A stretch of DNA of 64,000 nucleotides from Novosphingobium terrae (GCF_017163935.1 NZ_JABVZR010000001.1:2728001-2792000); one strand, 5' to 3'. Counted from the stretch's first letter, positions 44,192 to 54,978 are shown. Notes: a model not told the origin generated them from the sequence alone. A program made the numbers and translations.

Positions 44192-45459
44192 GCGGTTGTT
44201 TCCGAAAGCGAGACCGGCGCGTAACGCGGAACGATCAGGTGAAGGACAAACAGCGCCACCAGATAGGCGCAGGAGGCGAGGATAAAGATGGGCTGAAAGC
44301 TGCCGACCGTTTCCAGAATCATGCCGGCATATTTGGCCATCAGCATGCCGCCCAGCGCGCCCGAAAGCCCGCCGATGCCGATGACGGAGCCCGCCATCCA
44401 GCGCGGAAAGAGATCGCCCGGCAGAGCGTAAACATTGGCCGAAAAGCCCTGATGCGCGGCGCAGGCAAGGCCGATCAGCAGCACCGCCACCCACAGGCTG
44501 GGCGCCTGAGCGGCAAAGGCAATCGGCAGGGCAAACAGCGCGGCGCAGAACATCGCGCCCTTGCGCGCTCGGTTGATCGACCACCCGCGCCCCATCAGCC
44601 GCGAGGACAGCCAGCCCCCCGCCACCGATCCGACATCGGCCAGCAGGTAAACCGCGATCAAGGGCGGCCCGAAATCGAGCATTTTTACATGATACTGCCG
44701 GTTGAAGAAATCGGGCAGCCAGAACAGGAAGGTCCACCACACCGGATCGATCAGAAAGCGGCCCATCAAATAGGCCCATGTCTGGCGATGACGAAACAGG
44801 CTGAGCCATGGCACGGAACGCTGAGGCTCTGCAGGTTCGGCCTCGATCCAGGCGAGTTCTTCCGCCGAAAGGCCCACCTTGTCGCGCGGGCGGCGATAGA
44901 TCGCCAGCCATGCCGCCAGCCACACCACCGTCAGCAGGCCGGTGAGGATAAAGGCCCAGCGCCAACCCAAGGTCACCGCGATCACCGGTACCAGCAGCGG
45001 CGTAACGATCGCGCCAACATTGGAGCCCGCGTTGAAGATGCCGATGGCCAGAGCCCGCTCGCGCCGGGGAAACCATTCATTGGTGGCGCTCAGCGCGGCG
45101 GGGAACGTCCCTGCCTCACCGATGGCCAGCGGGATGCGCGCCAGCAGCATGCCTCCGGTGGTGGTGAAGAAGACATGCATGACATGCCCGAGCGTCCACA
45201 ATCCTACTGCCAATGCGTATCCTGCGCGTGCGCCGATCCGGTCGATTACGCGGCCGAACAGCACATAGGCCACGCCGTATCCCGCCTGAAACCAGATCGC
45301 GAGGCTGGCATAGCCGGTCTCGCTCCAGCCATAGCGGGCCTGAAGATCGGGTTTCAGCGTGGGCAGCACCAGCCGGTCGATATAGCTGAGCACCACGGCG
45401 GCAAACAGCAGGGCGCAGACCACCCAGCGGATTTTGCCTGAAGGTTTGGCCTGCTCCAT
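44188..45459 (-). CDS. exuT: MFS hexuronate transporter (ExuT/ACS family)
   Basis: A 423-aa major facilitator with about 12 helices. The N-terminal YIDRLVLPTLKPDLQARYGW and RIPLAIGEAGTFPAALSATN are hallmarks of the anion:cation symporter family that takes up glucuronate and galacturonate. The NEWFPRRERALAIGIFNAGSN segment is the conserved loop after helix 4. It stands between ManD (6 nt) and UxaC (4-nt overlap), so glucuronate released by the alpha-glucuronidase is the likely substrate. The Shine-Dalgarno is weak, in keeping with translational coupling. Confidence 0.92.
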   Translation of the reverse strand: MEQAKPSGKIRWVVCALLFAAVVLSYIDRLVLPTLKPDLQARYGWSETGYASLAIWFQAGYGVAYVLFGRVIDRIGARAGYALAVGLWTLGHVMHVFFTTTGGMLLARIPLAIGEAGTFPAALSATNEWFPRRERALAIGIFNAGSNVGAIVTPLLVPVIAVTLGWRWAFILTGLLTVVWLAAWLAIYRRPRDKVGLSAEELAWIEAEPAEPQRSVPWLSLFRHRQTWAYLMGRFLIDPVWWTFLFWLPDFFNRQYHVKMLDFGPPLIAVYLLADVGSVAGGWLSSRLMGRGWSINRARKGAMFCAALFALPIAFAAQAPSLWVAVLLIGLACAAHQGFSANVYALPGDLFPRWMAGSVIGIGGLSGALGGMLMAKYAGMILETVGSFQPIFILASCAYLVALFVLHLIVPRYAPVSLSETTA

Positions 45460-45465
45460 GCGCGC

Positions 45466-46677
45466 TTACCAGTTGTACATCGTGCCATCTTCCAGCCGGT
45501 TCACCGGCAGGAAGGCGCGCTTGTATTCATACTTTGCGGCCAGCTCTTCATCGATCTCCACGCCGAGGCCCGGCTTCTCGCCCGGGTGCATCATGCCGTC
45601 TGCAAAGGTGTAGGCATGGGGGAAGACGGCATCGGTCTCCGCCGTGTGCTTCATATACTCCTGAATGCCGAAATTGGGCACCGAGAGGTCGAAATGCAGC
45701 GCAGCGGCCATGCAGACCGGCGAGAGATCGGTGGCGCCATGGCAGCCGGTGCGGATCTGATAGAGATCCGCCAGCGCCGCAATCCGGCGCAGATGAGTGA
45801 TACCGCCCGCATGCACCACCGTGGCGCGGATATAGTCGATCAGCTGGTTCTGGATCAGATCCTTGGCGTCCCAGATCGAGTTGAAGATCTCGCCCACGGC
45901 CAGCGGCGCAGTGGTGTGCTGGCGGATCAGCTTGAAGGCCTCCTGATTTTCGGCAGGGGTGGCGTCTTCCAGCCAGAAGGGGCGGTAGGGCTCCAGATCC
46001 TTGCCCAGACGGCCCGCCTCGATGGGGGTGAGGCGGTGGTGGATGTCATGCAGCAGATGAACATCCCAGCCCAAAGCCTCGCGCGCGGCCTTGAAGAGTT
46101 CGGGCACCACGCGCAGATATTTGCTGGTGTTCCACACGTTTTCCGTGGGCAGATCGGAGTCAGCGGGCTCGTAGAAATATTTGTCCTTCGAGACGCCATA
46201 GGTGCTGGCCATGCCCGGCACGCCGCATTGCAGGCGGATCGCCTTGTAACCCTGCTTCTGATACTCCAGCGCGACGTTGATCGTATCCTCGATGCTGGTG
46301 CCATTGGCGTGGCCATAGACCATCACGCCCTCGCGGCTCGCCCCGCCCAGCAGCTGGTAGAGCGGCAGGCCGGCGATCTTGCCCTTGATGTCCCACAGCG
46401 CCGTGTCGACCGCGGCAATGGCGGTCATGGTGACGGGGCCGCGACGCCAGTAGGCGCCCTTGTAGAGATACTGCCAGATATCCTCGATGCGATGCGCGTC
46501 ACGCCCGATCAGGCAGGGGATGATGTGATCCTGCAGATAACTCGCCACCGAGAGTTCGCGGCCATTGAGCGTGGCATCGCCAAGCCCGTAAACGCCCTCA
46601 TCGGTCTCGATCTTGAGGGTAACGAAATTGCGGCCGGGGCAGGTCACGATGACCTTGGCGCCTGTGATGATGGGCAT
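45466..46677 (-). CDS. manD: D-mannonate dehydratase, enolase superfamily
   Basis: A 403-aa dehydratase turning D-mannonate into 2-keto-3-deoxygluconate. The start at 46677 ([10 protein letters not shown]) has AGGA 8 nt upstream. Metal ligands Asp211, Glu237 and Glu263 ([21 protein letters not shown]) with His213, Arg148 and Tyr160 match, with an offset of one, the residues known in the characterised N. aromaticivorans ManD. This is the enolase-fold enzyme, not the UxuA type, in a UxuA role. It lies 6 nt upstream of exuT and 14 nt downstream of a GH3 gene. Confidence 0.95.
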   Translation of the reverse strand: MPIITGAKVIVTCPGRNFVTLKIETDEGVYGLGDATLNGRELSVASYLQDHIIPCLIGRDAHRIEDIWQYLYKGAYWRRGPVTMTAIAAVDTALWDIKGKIAGLPLYQLLGGASREGVMVYGHANGTSIEDTINVALEYQKQGYKAIRLQCGVPGMASTYGVSKDKYFYEPADSDLPTENVWNTSKYLRVVPELFKAAREALGWDVHLLHDIHHRLTPIEAGRLGKDLEPYRPFWLEDATPAENQEAFKLIRQHTTAPLAVGEIFNSIWDAKDLIQNQLIDYIRATVVHAGGITHLRRIAALADLYQIRTGCHGATDLSPVCMAAALHFDLSVPNFGIQEYMKHTAETDAVFPHAYTFADGMMHPGEKPGLGVEIDEELAAKYEYKRAFLPVNRLEDGTMYNW

Positions 46678-46691
46678 GGCTTTGATCCTGT

Positions 46692-49055
46692 TCAGACGAT
46701 GTCGAGAGTAACGGTTTGCAGGGTTTCGCTGTCTGGCCCGACCATGATGTCGAAACGGCCGGGTTCGACGCGCTCGACCATGTTCAGATCCCACAGCGAG
46801 AAGGCATCGGGGCCGAGGGTGAAGCGCACCTCACGGCTTTCGCCCGGCGCCAGGGTGACGCGCTCGAAGCCCTTCAATTCCTTGATGGGGCGGGTGACGG
46901 AGGCCACCTGATCATGGATGTAAAGCTGCACCACCTCATCGCCCGCGCGGGAACCGGTGTTGCGCACATCGACGCTGACCATCACCTGCCCCTGCGTGCC
47001 GATCTGCGGCGCGGAAAGGCGCGGTTTGCTCATCTCGAAGCTGGTGTAGGAGAGGCCGAAGCCGAAGGGATACAGCGGCGAAATGTCTTCAAAAACATAG
47101 CCTCGCCGGGCGCTGGGCTTGCGGTTGTAGAAGATGGGGATCTGCCCCGCATTGCGCGCCACGGTGACGGGCAGCTTGGCACCGGGATTGACCGCGCCGA
47201 ACAGGATATCGGTCATGGCCGTGCCGCCCTCCTGCCCCGGATACCAGCATTCCAGCAGAGCGTTGGCGCCTGCCGCCACGGCAGGATAGCTGGGCGGGCG
47301 GCCATTGATCGCGCAGACCACCACAGGTTTGCCCGTAGCCTTGAGCGCGGCGAAGAGATCATTCTGCTCGCCCACCAGATCGAGGCTGGTGCGGTCGCCC
47401 AGATGGTTTTTGGCGAAGCCCTCGCGGCTGGTCTGCTCGGTGTCGCCGATGGCCAGCAGGATGATGTCGGATGTCTGGGCCAGCTTGACCGCCTCGGCGA
47501 TCAAGTCGCGGTTGCGGGCAGGATCGGCCAGCAGCACTTCGTCGCTGGAGCGGTCCTCGCTCTGGGTGATGAAGACGCCTTGGGCAAACTCCACCTGCGC
47601 CTTGCCTGCCAGATGGGCCTTCACGCCTTCCAGCAACGATACCGCCTGACGCGGCGTGCTGCTGTAACCGCCCAGACGCGCCACGGCGGCATTCGGCCCG
47701 ATCACCGCCACACGCTTGTGAGCACCGGGCGTCAACGGCAGAATGCCATCGTTCTTGAGCAGCACGATCGAGCGATGCGCCGCCTTCAGCGCCAGAGCGC
47801 GGGCCTCGGCATTGCCGGTGATCCGGTCGAATTCCTTGTCGACGAAGGGGTTTTCAAACAGCCCGGCGCGGAATTTCAGGGTAAGCATACGCGCGCAGGC
47901 GGTGTCCACCGCTGCCTGCGGGACCTTGCCCTCGCGCACCTGCTGCACCAGCGTGCGGAACGCCAACCCATCGGGCAGCTCGCAATCGACGCCCGCCGCC
48001 AGAGCATGACGCGCCGCCGCTTCCAGATCGGCGGCCACATGGTGGATCGTATCCAGCTCCGGCACCGCGCCGTAATCGCTGATCACCGCGCCATCGAAGC
48101 CCCATTCGCCACGCAGCACCTGCGTGAGCAGCCAGCGGTTCTGATGGCTGGGCACGCCGTCGATCTCATTGTAGCTGGGCATCACCGCGCCGATGCCGGT
48201 GCGTTTTACAACCTCTCGGAAGGGCGGCAGGAAGTTCTCGCGCAATTCGCGCTGCGAGATCGGCGCGGGGGCGATGTTGTCGCCGCTCTGGGGCTGGCCG
48301 TGGCCGGTCATATGCTTGAGCGTGGCGAACACCTTGCCCGGGGGCAGCTCACGCCCCTCACCCTGCAGGCCCAGCACGGCGGAGACGCCCATTTCCCCGC
48401 AGAGATAGGGGTCCTCGCCATAGGTTTCCTCGATGCGGCCCCAGCGCGGATCGCGGGCGATGTCCACCACCGGCGAGAGCGCCAGATGCACGCCGCGCGC
48501 CCGCACCTCGCGCGCGATCACCGACTGGACATCATGCATCAACTGCCGGTCGAAGCTGCCCGCCAGACCGATGGCCATGGGGAACATGGTGGCGTCAGTC
48601 GCCATATAGCCATGCAGCGCTTCCTCATGGAACAGCACCGGAATGCCGAGGCGCGTTTCGTTGCGCGCCCATGTCTGCACAGCGTTGATAAAGCTGACCG
48701 TATCGGCAGGCGTGCGCCAGCGCGCGCCCACGCCGCCCGCCTGTGTCGAGCCATTGGGCGCCCCGCGCCGGTCCGAAGGCCGGGTGATCTGGCCGAAGCT
48801 GGCCGGATAGGCCGCGCTGGCCTTCTTAGGCGAGAAGGTGAGATCATCCATCACCTGCGCCTTGGTGGCCCAAAGCGCGATGATCTGCCCGACCTTCTCC
48901 TCCAGCGTCATGCGTGAGAGCAGATCGCGCACCCGCAGATCCACCGGCGCAGCGGCATCCTTGTAGAGCGGCCTCGTCGCCGCCGCACCCGCACGGCTGG
49001 CCGCCAGCATCGCGCTGCTGGCCAGCAGCCCGCCCAGAACTTGCCGCCGGATCAT
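46692..49055 (-). CDS. GH3 beta-glycosidase, Tat-type leader
   Basis: A 787-aa family 3 glycosidase, probably a beta-xylosidase or beta-glucosidase on xylo-oligosaccharides. The start at 49055 overlaps the preceding TGA (ATGA). The leader [17 protein letters not shown] has twin arginines, suggesting Tat export. Domain 1 carries [20 protein letters not shown] and [14 protein letters not shown]; the nucleophile is the Asp of [10 protein letters not shown]. The C-terminal fibronectin-like domain ([20 protein letters not shown]) is complete. It is a tandem paralogue of the next gene upstream. The natural substrate is inferred from context. Confidence 0.9.
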   Translation of the reverse strand: MIRRQVLGGLLASSAMLAASRAGAAATRPLYKDAAAPVDLRVRDLLSRMTLEEKVGQIIALWATKAQVMDDLTFSPKKASAAYPASFGQITRPSDRRGAPNGSTQAGGVGARWRTPADTVSFINAVQTWARNETRLGIPVLFHEEALHGYMATDATMFPMAIGLAGSFDRQLMHDVQSVIAREVRARGVHLALSPVVDIARDPRWGRIEETYGEDPYLCGEMGVSAVLGLQGEGRELPPGKVFATLKHMTGHGQPQSGDNIAPAPISQRELRENFLPPFREVVKRTGIGAVMPSYNEIDGVPSHQNRWLLTQVLRGEWGFDGAVISDYGAVPELDTIHHVAADLEAAARHALAAGVDCELPDGLAFRTLVQQVREGKVPQAAVDTACARMLTLKFRAGLFENPFVDKEFDRITGNAEARALALKAAHRSIVLLKNDGILPLTPGAHKRVAVIGPNAAVARLGGYSSTPRQAVSLLEGVKAHLAGKAQVEFAQGVFITQSEDRSSDEVLLADPARNRDLIAEAVKLAQTSDIILLAIGDTEQTSREGFAKNHLGDRTSLDLVGEQNDLFAALKATGKPVVVCAINGRPPSYPAVAAGANALLECWYPGQEGGTAMTDILFGAVNPGAKLPVTVARNAGQIPIFYNRKPSARRGYVFEDISPLYPFGFGLSYTSFEMSKPRLSAPQIGTQGQVMVSVDVRNTGSRAGDEVVQLYIHDQVASVTRPIKELKGFERVTLAPGESREVRFTLGPDAFSLWDLNMVERVEPGRFDIMVGPDSETLQTVTLDIV

Positions 49056-51457
49056 GGTGCCACCGTCAGCGTGGTGGTCTTGAGATCGACCGAATTGTCG
49101 CCGGTCATGATCTCGAAATCGCCGGGCTCGACGACGCGCTGCATCTGATCGTTCCACATCTGCAAGGCCTCGGGTCCGATGTTGAAGGTGACGGTGCGGG
49201 TCTCGCCGGGTTTGAGCGTGATGCGTTCAAAGCCCTTCAGCTCCTTGATGGGCCGCGTGACCGAGCTGACCTTGTCGCGGATGTAGAGCTGCACCACCTC
49301 ATCACCCAGACGATTGCCCGTGTTGCGCACATCGACCGAGACCGTCGCCTGCCCCGCCTTGCCGATGGTCGCCGCCGAGAGACGCGGCGCGGAAAGATCA
49401 AACGTGGTGTAGCTCAGCCCGAAACCAAAGGGATAGAGCGGCGCGGTGGTGTCGAACAGATAGCCGCGCCGCGCACTGGGCTTGGCATTGTAGAACACCG
49501 GCAGCTGCCCCACCGAGCGCGCAACGGTGACCGGCAGATGACCGCCGGGGTTCACATCGCCGAAGAGCACATCGGCCACGGCATTGCCGCCCTGCTCGCC
49601 CAGATACCAGCCTTCGAGGATGGCATTGGCCTGCTCCGACACCTTTACGATGGAGGGCGGGCGGCCATTGATCAGCACCACGGTGATCGGCTTGCCCAGC
49701 GCCTTGAGCGCATCGAACAATTCCTGCTGCTCACCCACCAGATCGAGGCTGGGGCGGTCGCCCAGATGGTTGTCGGCCCAGCCCTCGCGGCTGGATTGTT
49801 CGGTGTCGCCAAGGGTCAGCACGATGCGGTCGACGCCGCGCGCCGCCTCCACCGCCGCCGCGATCAGCTTGCGGTTTTCCGCCGGATCGGACTTGGTGAC
49901 CTTGTCGGCCCACCAATCGTCATCCTCGGTGATCTTCACGCCCTGCGCGAAGACGATCTTCGCCTTGTCGCCCACGCGCGCCTTGATGCCGTCGAGGATC
50001 GAGACCTTATGCGGCGGTTGGCCGTAATAGCCGCCCAGACGGGCCACCGCCGCGCTCGGTCCGATGACGGCAATCGTGCCCTCGGGCTTCAGCGGCAGCA
50101 TGCCATCGTTCTTGAGCAAGGTGATCGAACGCTGCGCCGCCGTCAGCGCCAAAGCGCGAGCCTGCGCATCGTTGGTCAGCTTTTCGGCCGCCGCGGCATC
50201 GGCATAGGGATGTTCGAAAAGCCCGGCGCGGAATTTGAGGTCCAGCATGCGGCGCACGGCTTTATCCACCTGCGCCTCGCTGACGCGGCCCTCGCGCACC
50301 GCCTTGCCCAAAGTGCTGTAGGACAGGCCCTCGGGCAGATCGGCGTCCACGCCCGCATCCAGCGCGCGCCTTGCCGCGCCCTCCAGATCGGGGGCGATAT
50401 GGTGGATGCTCATCAGCTGATCGACAGCCGAATAATCGCTGACCACCGCGCCCTTGAAGCCCCATTCGCCGCGCAGCACCTTTTCCAGCAGCCACTTGTT
50501 GGCATGGGAGGGCACGCCGTCGATCTCATTGTAGCTGGCCATCACCGCCTCGATGCCGGTGCGCTTCACCACCTGTTCGAAGGGCGGGAAGAAGTTCTCG
50601 CGCAGCTCGCGCTCGGAGATCGGCGCGGGGCCGACATTGGTGCCGCTCTCGGGCTGACCATGGCCGGTGAGATGCTTGAGCGTGGCAAAGACATGGCCCG
50701 GCGTCAGCTGGCGCGCATGGCCGGGGCCCTGCAGGCCCTCCACCGCCGCCACGCCCATTTCGCCGACGAGATAGGGGTCCTCGCCATAGGTTTCCTCGAT
50801 ACGGCCCCAGCGCGGATCGCGGGCGATATCGACCACCGGCGCCAGCACCTGAGACACGCCGCGCACCCGGATTTCCCTTGCGATCACGCTGTTGACCGCG
50901 CGCAACATCGCCGGGTCCCAAGAAGAGGCCATGGCGATGGATTGTGGAAAGCTGGTGGCGCCAACGGCAGCGTAGCCATGCAGCCCTTCCTCATGGAACA
51001 GGATCGGGATACCCAGCCGCGTCTGGGTCGTGGCCCAATGCTGCAGGGCATTGACCAGCGCCACCGTCTGCGCCGGATTGCGCCCCGGCAGCACGCGCGG
51101 GCTAACCGAGCCCTTGGCGTCCGAAGGGCGCGTGAACTGCCCCAGCCCGTTGGGATAATGCGATGCCAGCTTCGCGGGATCGAGCTGCAGCTTCGCATCG
51201 AAAATCTCGGATTTGGCATCCCAGACGGCGGTGATCTGGGCGATCTTCTCATCCAGCGTCATGCGCGCGATCAGATCGTCAACCCGCGCCTCGATGGGAG
51301 CGTTAGCATCCTTGTAGACCGCCCCTGCCGCTGCGGCCTTCACACTGGCCGCCCGAGCAACCGCCGCCCCCGGCGGAAGCGCCGAAAGGGCCGTAACCAT
51401 GGCCATTGCAGATGCGGCGCGCAGCGCAGATCCACGGATCTGACAGGACTTGAACAT
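49052..51457 (-). CDS. GH3 beta-glycosidase, first gene of the glucuronate operon
   Basis: An 801-aa family 3 enzyme with a long Ala-rich leader (MFKSCQIRGSALRAASAMAM) and start at 51457, backed by GGAGAGGGG. The nucleophile Asp is in GAVVSDYSAV, and [20 protein letters not shown] and TLKHLTGHGQPESG are present. The fibronectin-like end is intact ([20 protein letters not shown]). Sequence similarity to the downstream GH3 is high throughout, so this is a tandem duplication with probable division of substrates. It heads the operon GH3, GH3, manD, exuT, uxaC, uxuB, GH35. Confidence 0.9.
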   Translation of the reverse strand: MFKSCQIRGSALRAASAMAMVTALSALPPGAAVARAASVKAAAAGAVYKDANAPIEARVDDLIARMTLDEKIAQITAVWDAKSEIFDAKLQLDPAKLASHYPNGLGQFTRPSDAKGSVSPRVLPGRNPAQTVALVNALQHWATTQTRLGIPILFHEEGLHGYAAVGATSFPQSIAMASSWDPAMLRAVNSVIAREIRVRGVSQVLAPVVDIARDPRWGRIEETYGEDPYLVGEMGVAAVEGLQGPGHARQLTPGHVFATLKHLTGHGQPESGTNVGPAPISERELRENFFPPFEQVVKRTGIEAVMASYNEIDGVPSHANKWLLEKVLRGEWGFKGAVVSDYSAVDQLMSIHHIAPDLEGAARRALDAGVDADLPEGLSYSTLGKAVREGRVSEAQVDKAVRRMLDLKFRAGLFEHPYADAAAAEKLTNDAQARALALTAAQRSITLLKNDGMLPLKPEGTIAVIGPSAAVARLGGYYGQPPHKVSILDGIKARVGDKAKIVFAQGVKITEDDDWWADKVTKSDPAENRKLIAAAVEAARGVDRIVLTLGDTEQSSREGWADNHLGDRPSLDLVGEQQELFDALKALGKPITVVLINGRPPSIVKVSEQANAILEGWYLGEQGGNAVADVLFGDVNPGGHLPVTVARSVGQLPVFYNAKPSARRGYLFDTTAPLYPFGFGLSYTTFDLSAPRLSAATIGKAGQATVSVDVRNTGNRLGDEVVQLYIRDKVSSVTRPIKELKGFERITLKPGETRTVTFNIGPEALQMWNDQMQRVVEPGDFEIMTGDNSVDLKTTTLTVAP

Positions 51458-51512
51458 GGAACCCCTCTCCAGCGGCATATATGGCGACCGATTTTTCTTG
51501 CCGCATCACCTT

Positions 51513-51526
51513 TGATAGCGTTAACA
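51513..51526. promoter_or_regulatory. imperfect LacI-type operator between GH3 and GH67
   Basis: TGATAGCGTTAACA matches the perfect palindrome TGATAGCGCTATCA found at 39617-39630 and 60355-60368 at 12 of 14 positions. It lies between the divergent GH3 operon and GH67 gene, about 56 nt from the GH3 start and 71 nt from the GH67 start. Confidence 0.62.
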
Positions 51527-51596
51527 TCACTCAAACAGGATAGGCTTGTCAATGCCCATCGGCGCGATGACAGCGAGAAGATTCGGGAGAGAGAGA

Positions 51597-53765
51597 ATGT
51601 GGTCTCGGCTATGCTGCTGGCTGCTTGCCTGCGCCACGCTGTGCGCGACAATGGCCCTTGCCCCAGCCGCAAGGGCTGAGGACGGCTACAAGCTATGGTT
51701 GCGCTACGCCCCCTTGCAGGGCGCGGCTCTGCAAGGGGCAACCATCCATGCCAAAGCCATCATGGGCCCCGCGCAAGGCCCCAGCGCTCTGGCCGCCGAG
51801 GCCGAATTGCAGCGCGGCTTTGCCAGCCTGACCGGCAAGGCACCGCAGACCACGCAAAACCTCACCGATGGCGCGATCTGGCTGGCAACGCCTGCCACTT
51901 CCCCCACCCCGCTGCCGGTCTCGCTGAAGGCTCTGGGCGAGGAAGGCTATGCGATTCGCACCATCCAGACGCAGGGCAAGACCGTCACGCTGATCGCCGC
52001 CAACCGCGACATCGGCCTGCTTTACGGCGCCTTTCACCTGCTGCGGCTGGCCTCCTCCGGCGCCGATCTTGCCCATCTGGACATCACCAGCGCCCCGCGC
52101 ATCAGGCTGCGCATGCTCAACCATTGGGACAATCTCGATGGCACGGTCGAGCGCGGCTATGCCGGCGCCTCGATCTGGGACTGGTGGCACCTGCCCGACT
52201 TCACAGACCCGCGCTACACCGATTACGCCCGCGCCAATGCCTCGATCGGCATCAACGGCACGGTGCTCAACAATGTGAACGCCAAGGCCGACAGCCTGAC
52301 CGCGCCCTACATCGCCAAGGCTGCCGCGCTGGCTGCCGTGTTCCGCCCCTATGGCATCAAGGTTTACCTCTCCGCCAAATGGAGCGCCCCCATCGAGATC
52401 GGCGGGCTGAAAACCGCCGATCCGCTCGACCCGCAAGTCGCCGCATGGTGGGCCGCCAAGGCCGATGAGATCTACGCCGCCATCCCCGATTTCGGCGGCT
52501 TTCTGGTCAAGGCCAACAGCGAGGGTCAACCCGGCCCTCAGGACTATCACCGCACTCATGCCGATGGCGCCAACATGCTGGCCGCTGCCGTAAAGCCTCA
52601 TGGCGGCGTGGTGATCTGGCGTGCCTTCGTCTATGCGGCGGGCGCTCAGAAAGATCCGCGCCTCGATGACCGCGCCAAGCAGGCCTATGATGATTTCAAG
52701 CCGCTCGACGGCCAGTTTGCCGACAATGTGATGGTGCAGGTGAAGAACGGCGCCATCGACTTCCAGCCGCGCGAGCCCTTCCATCCGCTGTTCGGTGCCA
52801 TGCCCAAGACGCCGCTGATGATGGAATTCCAGATCACCAAGGAATACATCGGCCAGTCCACGCATCTCACCTATCTGGGGCCGCTATTCGAGGAAACGCT
52901 GCGCGCCGACACCGGCACCGGCGGCACGGTTGCTGATGTGGTCGATGGCACGCTGAACCACCACAGGCTGACCGGCATCGCGGGCATCGCCAACATCGGC
53001 ACGGACCGCAACTGGTCGGGCTCCATCTTCAATCAGGCCGACTGGTATGCCTTCGGGCGCCTCGCCTGGGATCCGCAGCTTGCCGCGCAGCAAATCGCTC
53101 AGGAATGGGCGGCACAGACCTTCTCGCCCGATCCGCGCGTGGTGGCGCCCGTCACCGCCATGATGGCTGGATCGCGTGAGGCGGCGGTGGATTACATGAC
53201 CCCGCTCGGTCTGGCTCATTTGATGGGCACGGGGCACCATTACGGCCCCGCTCCATGGATCTCCGATCTGGCCCGCCCGGAATGGAACCCGGTCTATTAC
53301 CACCGCGCCGACGCGCAAGGCATCGGTTTCGACCGCACCGCCAAGGGCAGCGACGCCATTGCGCAATATGCCCCGCCCGTCGCCGCACGCCTGTCAAAGC
53401 TGGAGACCACGCCGGAGAAGGAATGGCTCTGGTTCCATCATGTCAGTTGGGACCAGAAGCTGGCCTCGGGCGATACGCTGTGGGATGGGCTGGTCCATCA
53501 TTATGACCATGGCGTGGCCTATGTCGCGGGCATGCAGGCGACATGGGACAGCCTGCGCCCGCTGATCGATGCCGAGCGCTTCACCCAGACGCAAAGCTAT
53601 CTGGCGATCCAGCACCGTGAGGCGCAATGGTGGCGTGATGCCAGCATCGCCTATTTCCAGTCGATCAGCCGCCGCCCCCTGCCCGCCGGAGCCGCCGCGC
53701 CAGCCCACACGCTGGACTGGTACAAGGCGCTGCGCTTCCCCTATGCGCCGGGCAATCCCAAATAG
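51597..53765 (+). CDS. aguA: alpha-glucuronidase, GH67
   Basis: Removes (4-O-methyl)glucuronic acid from the non-reducing end of xylo-oligosaccharides. The protein is 722 aa from the ATG at 51597 (GGGAGAGAGAGA just upstream), with signal peptide MWSRLCCWLLACATLCATMA. GH67 marks: LRMLNHWDNLDGTVERGYAG, SIWDW, VYLSAKWSAPIEIGGL, then VKANSEGQPGP, whose Glu309 is the probable acid. The base pair typical of the family fits Asp389 (NGAIDFQPREPFHP) and Glu416 (QITKEYIGQ). It is divergent from the GH3/uronate operon, sharing the operator region. Confidence 0.95.
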   Translation: MWSRLCCWLLACATLCATMALAPAARAEDGYKLWLRYAPLQGAALQGATIHAKAIMGPAQGPSALAAEAELQRGFASLTGKAPQTTQNLTDGAIWLATPATSPTPLPVSLKALGEEGYAIRTIQTQGKTVTLIAANRDIGLLYGAFHLLRLASSGADLAHLDITSAPRIRLRMLNHWDNLDGTVERGYAGASIWDWWHLPDFTDPRYTDYARANASIGINGTVLNNVNAKADSLTAPYIAKAAALAAVFRPYGIKVYLSAKWSAPIEIGGLKTADPLDPQVAAWWAAKADEIYAAIPDFGGFLVKANSEGQPGPQDYHRTHADGANMLAAAVKPHGGVVIWRAFVYAAGAQKDPRLDDRAKQAYDDFKPLDGQFADNVMVQVKNGAIDFQPREPFHPLFGAMPKTPLMMEFQITKEYIGQSTHLTYLGPLFEETLRADTGTGGTVADVVDGTLNHHRLTGIAGIANIGTDRNWSGSIFNQADWYAFGRLAWDPQLAAQQIAQEWAAQTFSPDPRVVAPVTAMMAGSREAAVDYMTPLGLAHLMGTGHHYGPAPWISDLARPEWNPVYYHRADAQGIGFDRTAKGSDAIAQYAPPVAARLSKLETTPEKEWLWFHHVSWDQKLASGDTLWDGLVHHYDHGVAYVAGMQATWDSLRPLIDAERFTQTQSYLAIQHREAQWWRDASIAYFQSISRRPLPAGAAAPAHTLDWYKALRFPYAPGNPK

Positions 53766-53788
53766 GGAGGGGCCGAAACAAGCCTTCA

Positions 53789-53861
53789 TGTTAGCGAAAA
53801 CATCCTCCTTTGGCACTGGTTCATAACATTCCGCTGGCGGTTTGCGGTGTTTTCGCTAACA
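53789..53861. promoter_or_regulatory. paired inverted LacI-type operators
   Basis: TGTTAGCGAAAACA (53789-53802) and its exact reverse complement TGTTTTCGCTAACA (53848-53861) lie 59 bp apart centre to centre, in the gap before the first LacI gene. Two sites in opposite orientation at this spacing suit DNA looping by a LacI-family tetramer and probably mediate autoregulation. Confidence 0.7.
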
Positions 53862-53916
53862 TTTTTACCAAAGGGCACACGATAGCCCCCTGATATCGCC
53901 TCCAGATTGACCGTCC

Positions 53917-54978
53917 ATGGATCACAAAGACTCCCGCGCCCCCACGATCATCGATGTTGCCAGAGAGGCCGGTGTCTCGCCAATGACCGTGTCACGCGTG
54001 GTCAACGGCAAGCAGGCGGTACGCCAGGCCACGCGTGAGGCGGTGCAGGCCGCCATCGCCGCACTCGGCTATGCCCCCAGCGCGGCGGCGCGGGCACTGG
54101 CAGGCGGCGAGGAAATCCGCATCTGCCTGCTGTTTTCCAACCCCTCCACCTCCTTCCTCTCCGAATTGCTGATGGGCAGTCTGGAACAGGCCAGCCACCA
54201 CAATGTGATGCTGGCGGTGGAAAAGCTGGCCGAGCCGCTCTCGGTCGAGGCGGTGCTGGCCCATCTCAAACATGCGCGGATCAACGGCATCATCCTGCCC
54301 CCGCCGCTTTGCGATTCCCCCGAAATGCTGGCGGCCCTGCGCGACGCCGGTATCCGTGCCGTCACGCTGGCGGCCAGCCATCGGCCCGATCACTTCTCCT
54401 CGATCAATATGGACGACCGGCTCGCCGCGCGGGAAATGACCCGCCATCTGGTCGCGCTGGGCCATCGCCGCATCGGCTTCGTGAAGGGCAATCCGGCCTA
54501 TAACTCGGGCCAGCGCCGGTTCGAGGGCTATGTCGCCGCGCTGGCCGATGCCGGTCTGCCGCTCGATGAGACGCTGATCGCGCAGGGGCTGTTCAACTAT
54601 CGCTCGGGCCTCGATGCCGCCGAGCACTTGCTCGATCTGCCCGAGCCGCCCACCGCCATCTTCGCCTGCAACGATGATATGGCCGCCGCCGCCGTGGCCA
54701 TCGCCCATGGGCGCGGGCTGGATGTGCCGGGCGACCTCACCGTCTGCGGTTTCGACGATACGCCGCTGGCCACCACCATCTGGCCGGAGCTGACCACCAT
54801 CCACCAGCCGATCAGCGATATGGCCCGCGCCGCCGTCGACCTGCTGGTGCGCGATTTGCGCGAACAGCGCGGCGATGCCCCTGACGAGCCTGCGCATATG
54901 CTGCTCGATTTCAAGCTGGTGCGCCGCCAGTCCGATGCCGCGCCCCGCCGGCGCCCGCGCGGAAGGCCGAAAGCTTAA
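53917..54978 (+). CDS. LacI-family transcriptional regulator 1
   Basis: A 353-aa regulator. The LacI HTH is at the N-terminus (PTIIDVAREAGVSPMTVSRV, then VNGKQAVRQATREAVQAAIA) with the minor-groove hinge APSAAARALAGG. The periplasmic-binding-protein core follows (ICLLFSNPSTSFLSELLMGS; GIILPPPLCDSPE; PTAIFACNDDMAAAAVA; VPGDLTVCGFDDTPLATTIW). The C-terminus is Arg-rich. Two inverted operator copies lie just upstream. It is probably a repressor responding to a xylose- or glucuronate-derived ligand. A close paralogue follows directly. Confidence 0.93.
   Translation: MDHKDSRAPTIIDVAREAGVSPMTVSRVVNGKQAVRQATREAVQAAIAALGYAPSAAARALAGGEEIRICLLFSNPSTSFLSELLMGSLEQASHHNVMLAVEKLAEPLSVEAVLAHLKHARINGIILPPPLCDSPEMLAALRDAGIRAVTLAASHRPDHFSSINMDDRLAAREMTRHLVALGHRRIGFVKGNPAYNSGQRRFEGYVAALADAGLPLDETLIAQGLFNYRSGLDAAEHLLDLPEPPTAIFACNDDMAAAAVAIAHGRGLDVPGDLTVCGFDDTPLATTIWPELTTIHQPISDMARAAVDLLVRDLREQRGDAPDEPAHMLLDFKLVRRQSDAAPRRRPRGRPKA

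Noticed and set aside
48914..51679. Plus-strand open frame of about 920 codons across the GH3 genes
   Set aside because: It is antisense to a clear GH3 gene with catalytic motifs and intact signal peptide; its His/Arg/Asp-rich translation looks like a shadow frame.
53810..53830. Possible promoter TTGGCA with TAACAT between the paired operators
   Set aside because: The spacing between the hexamers is far too short for sigma70, so no promoter is claimed there.
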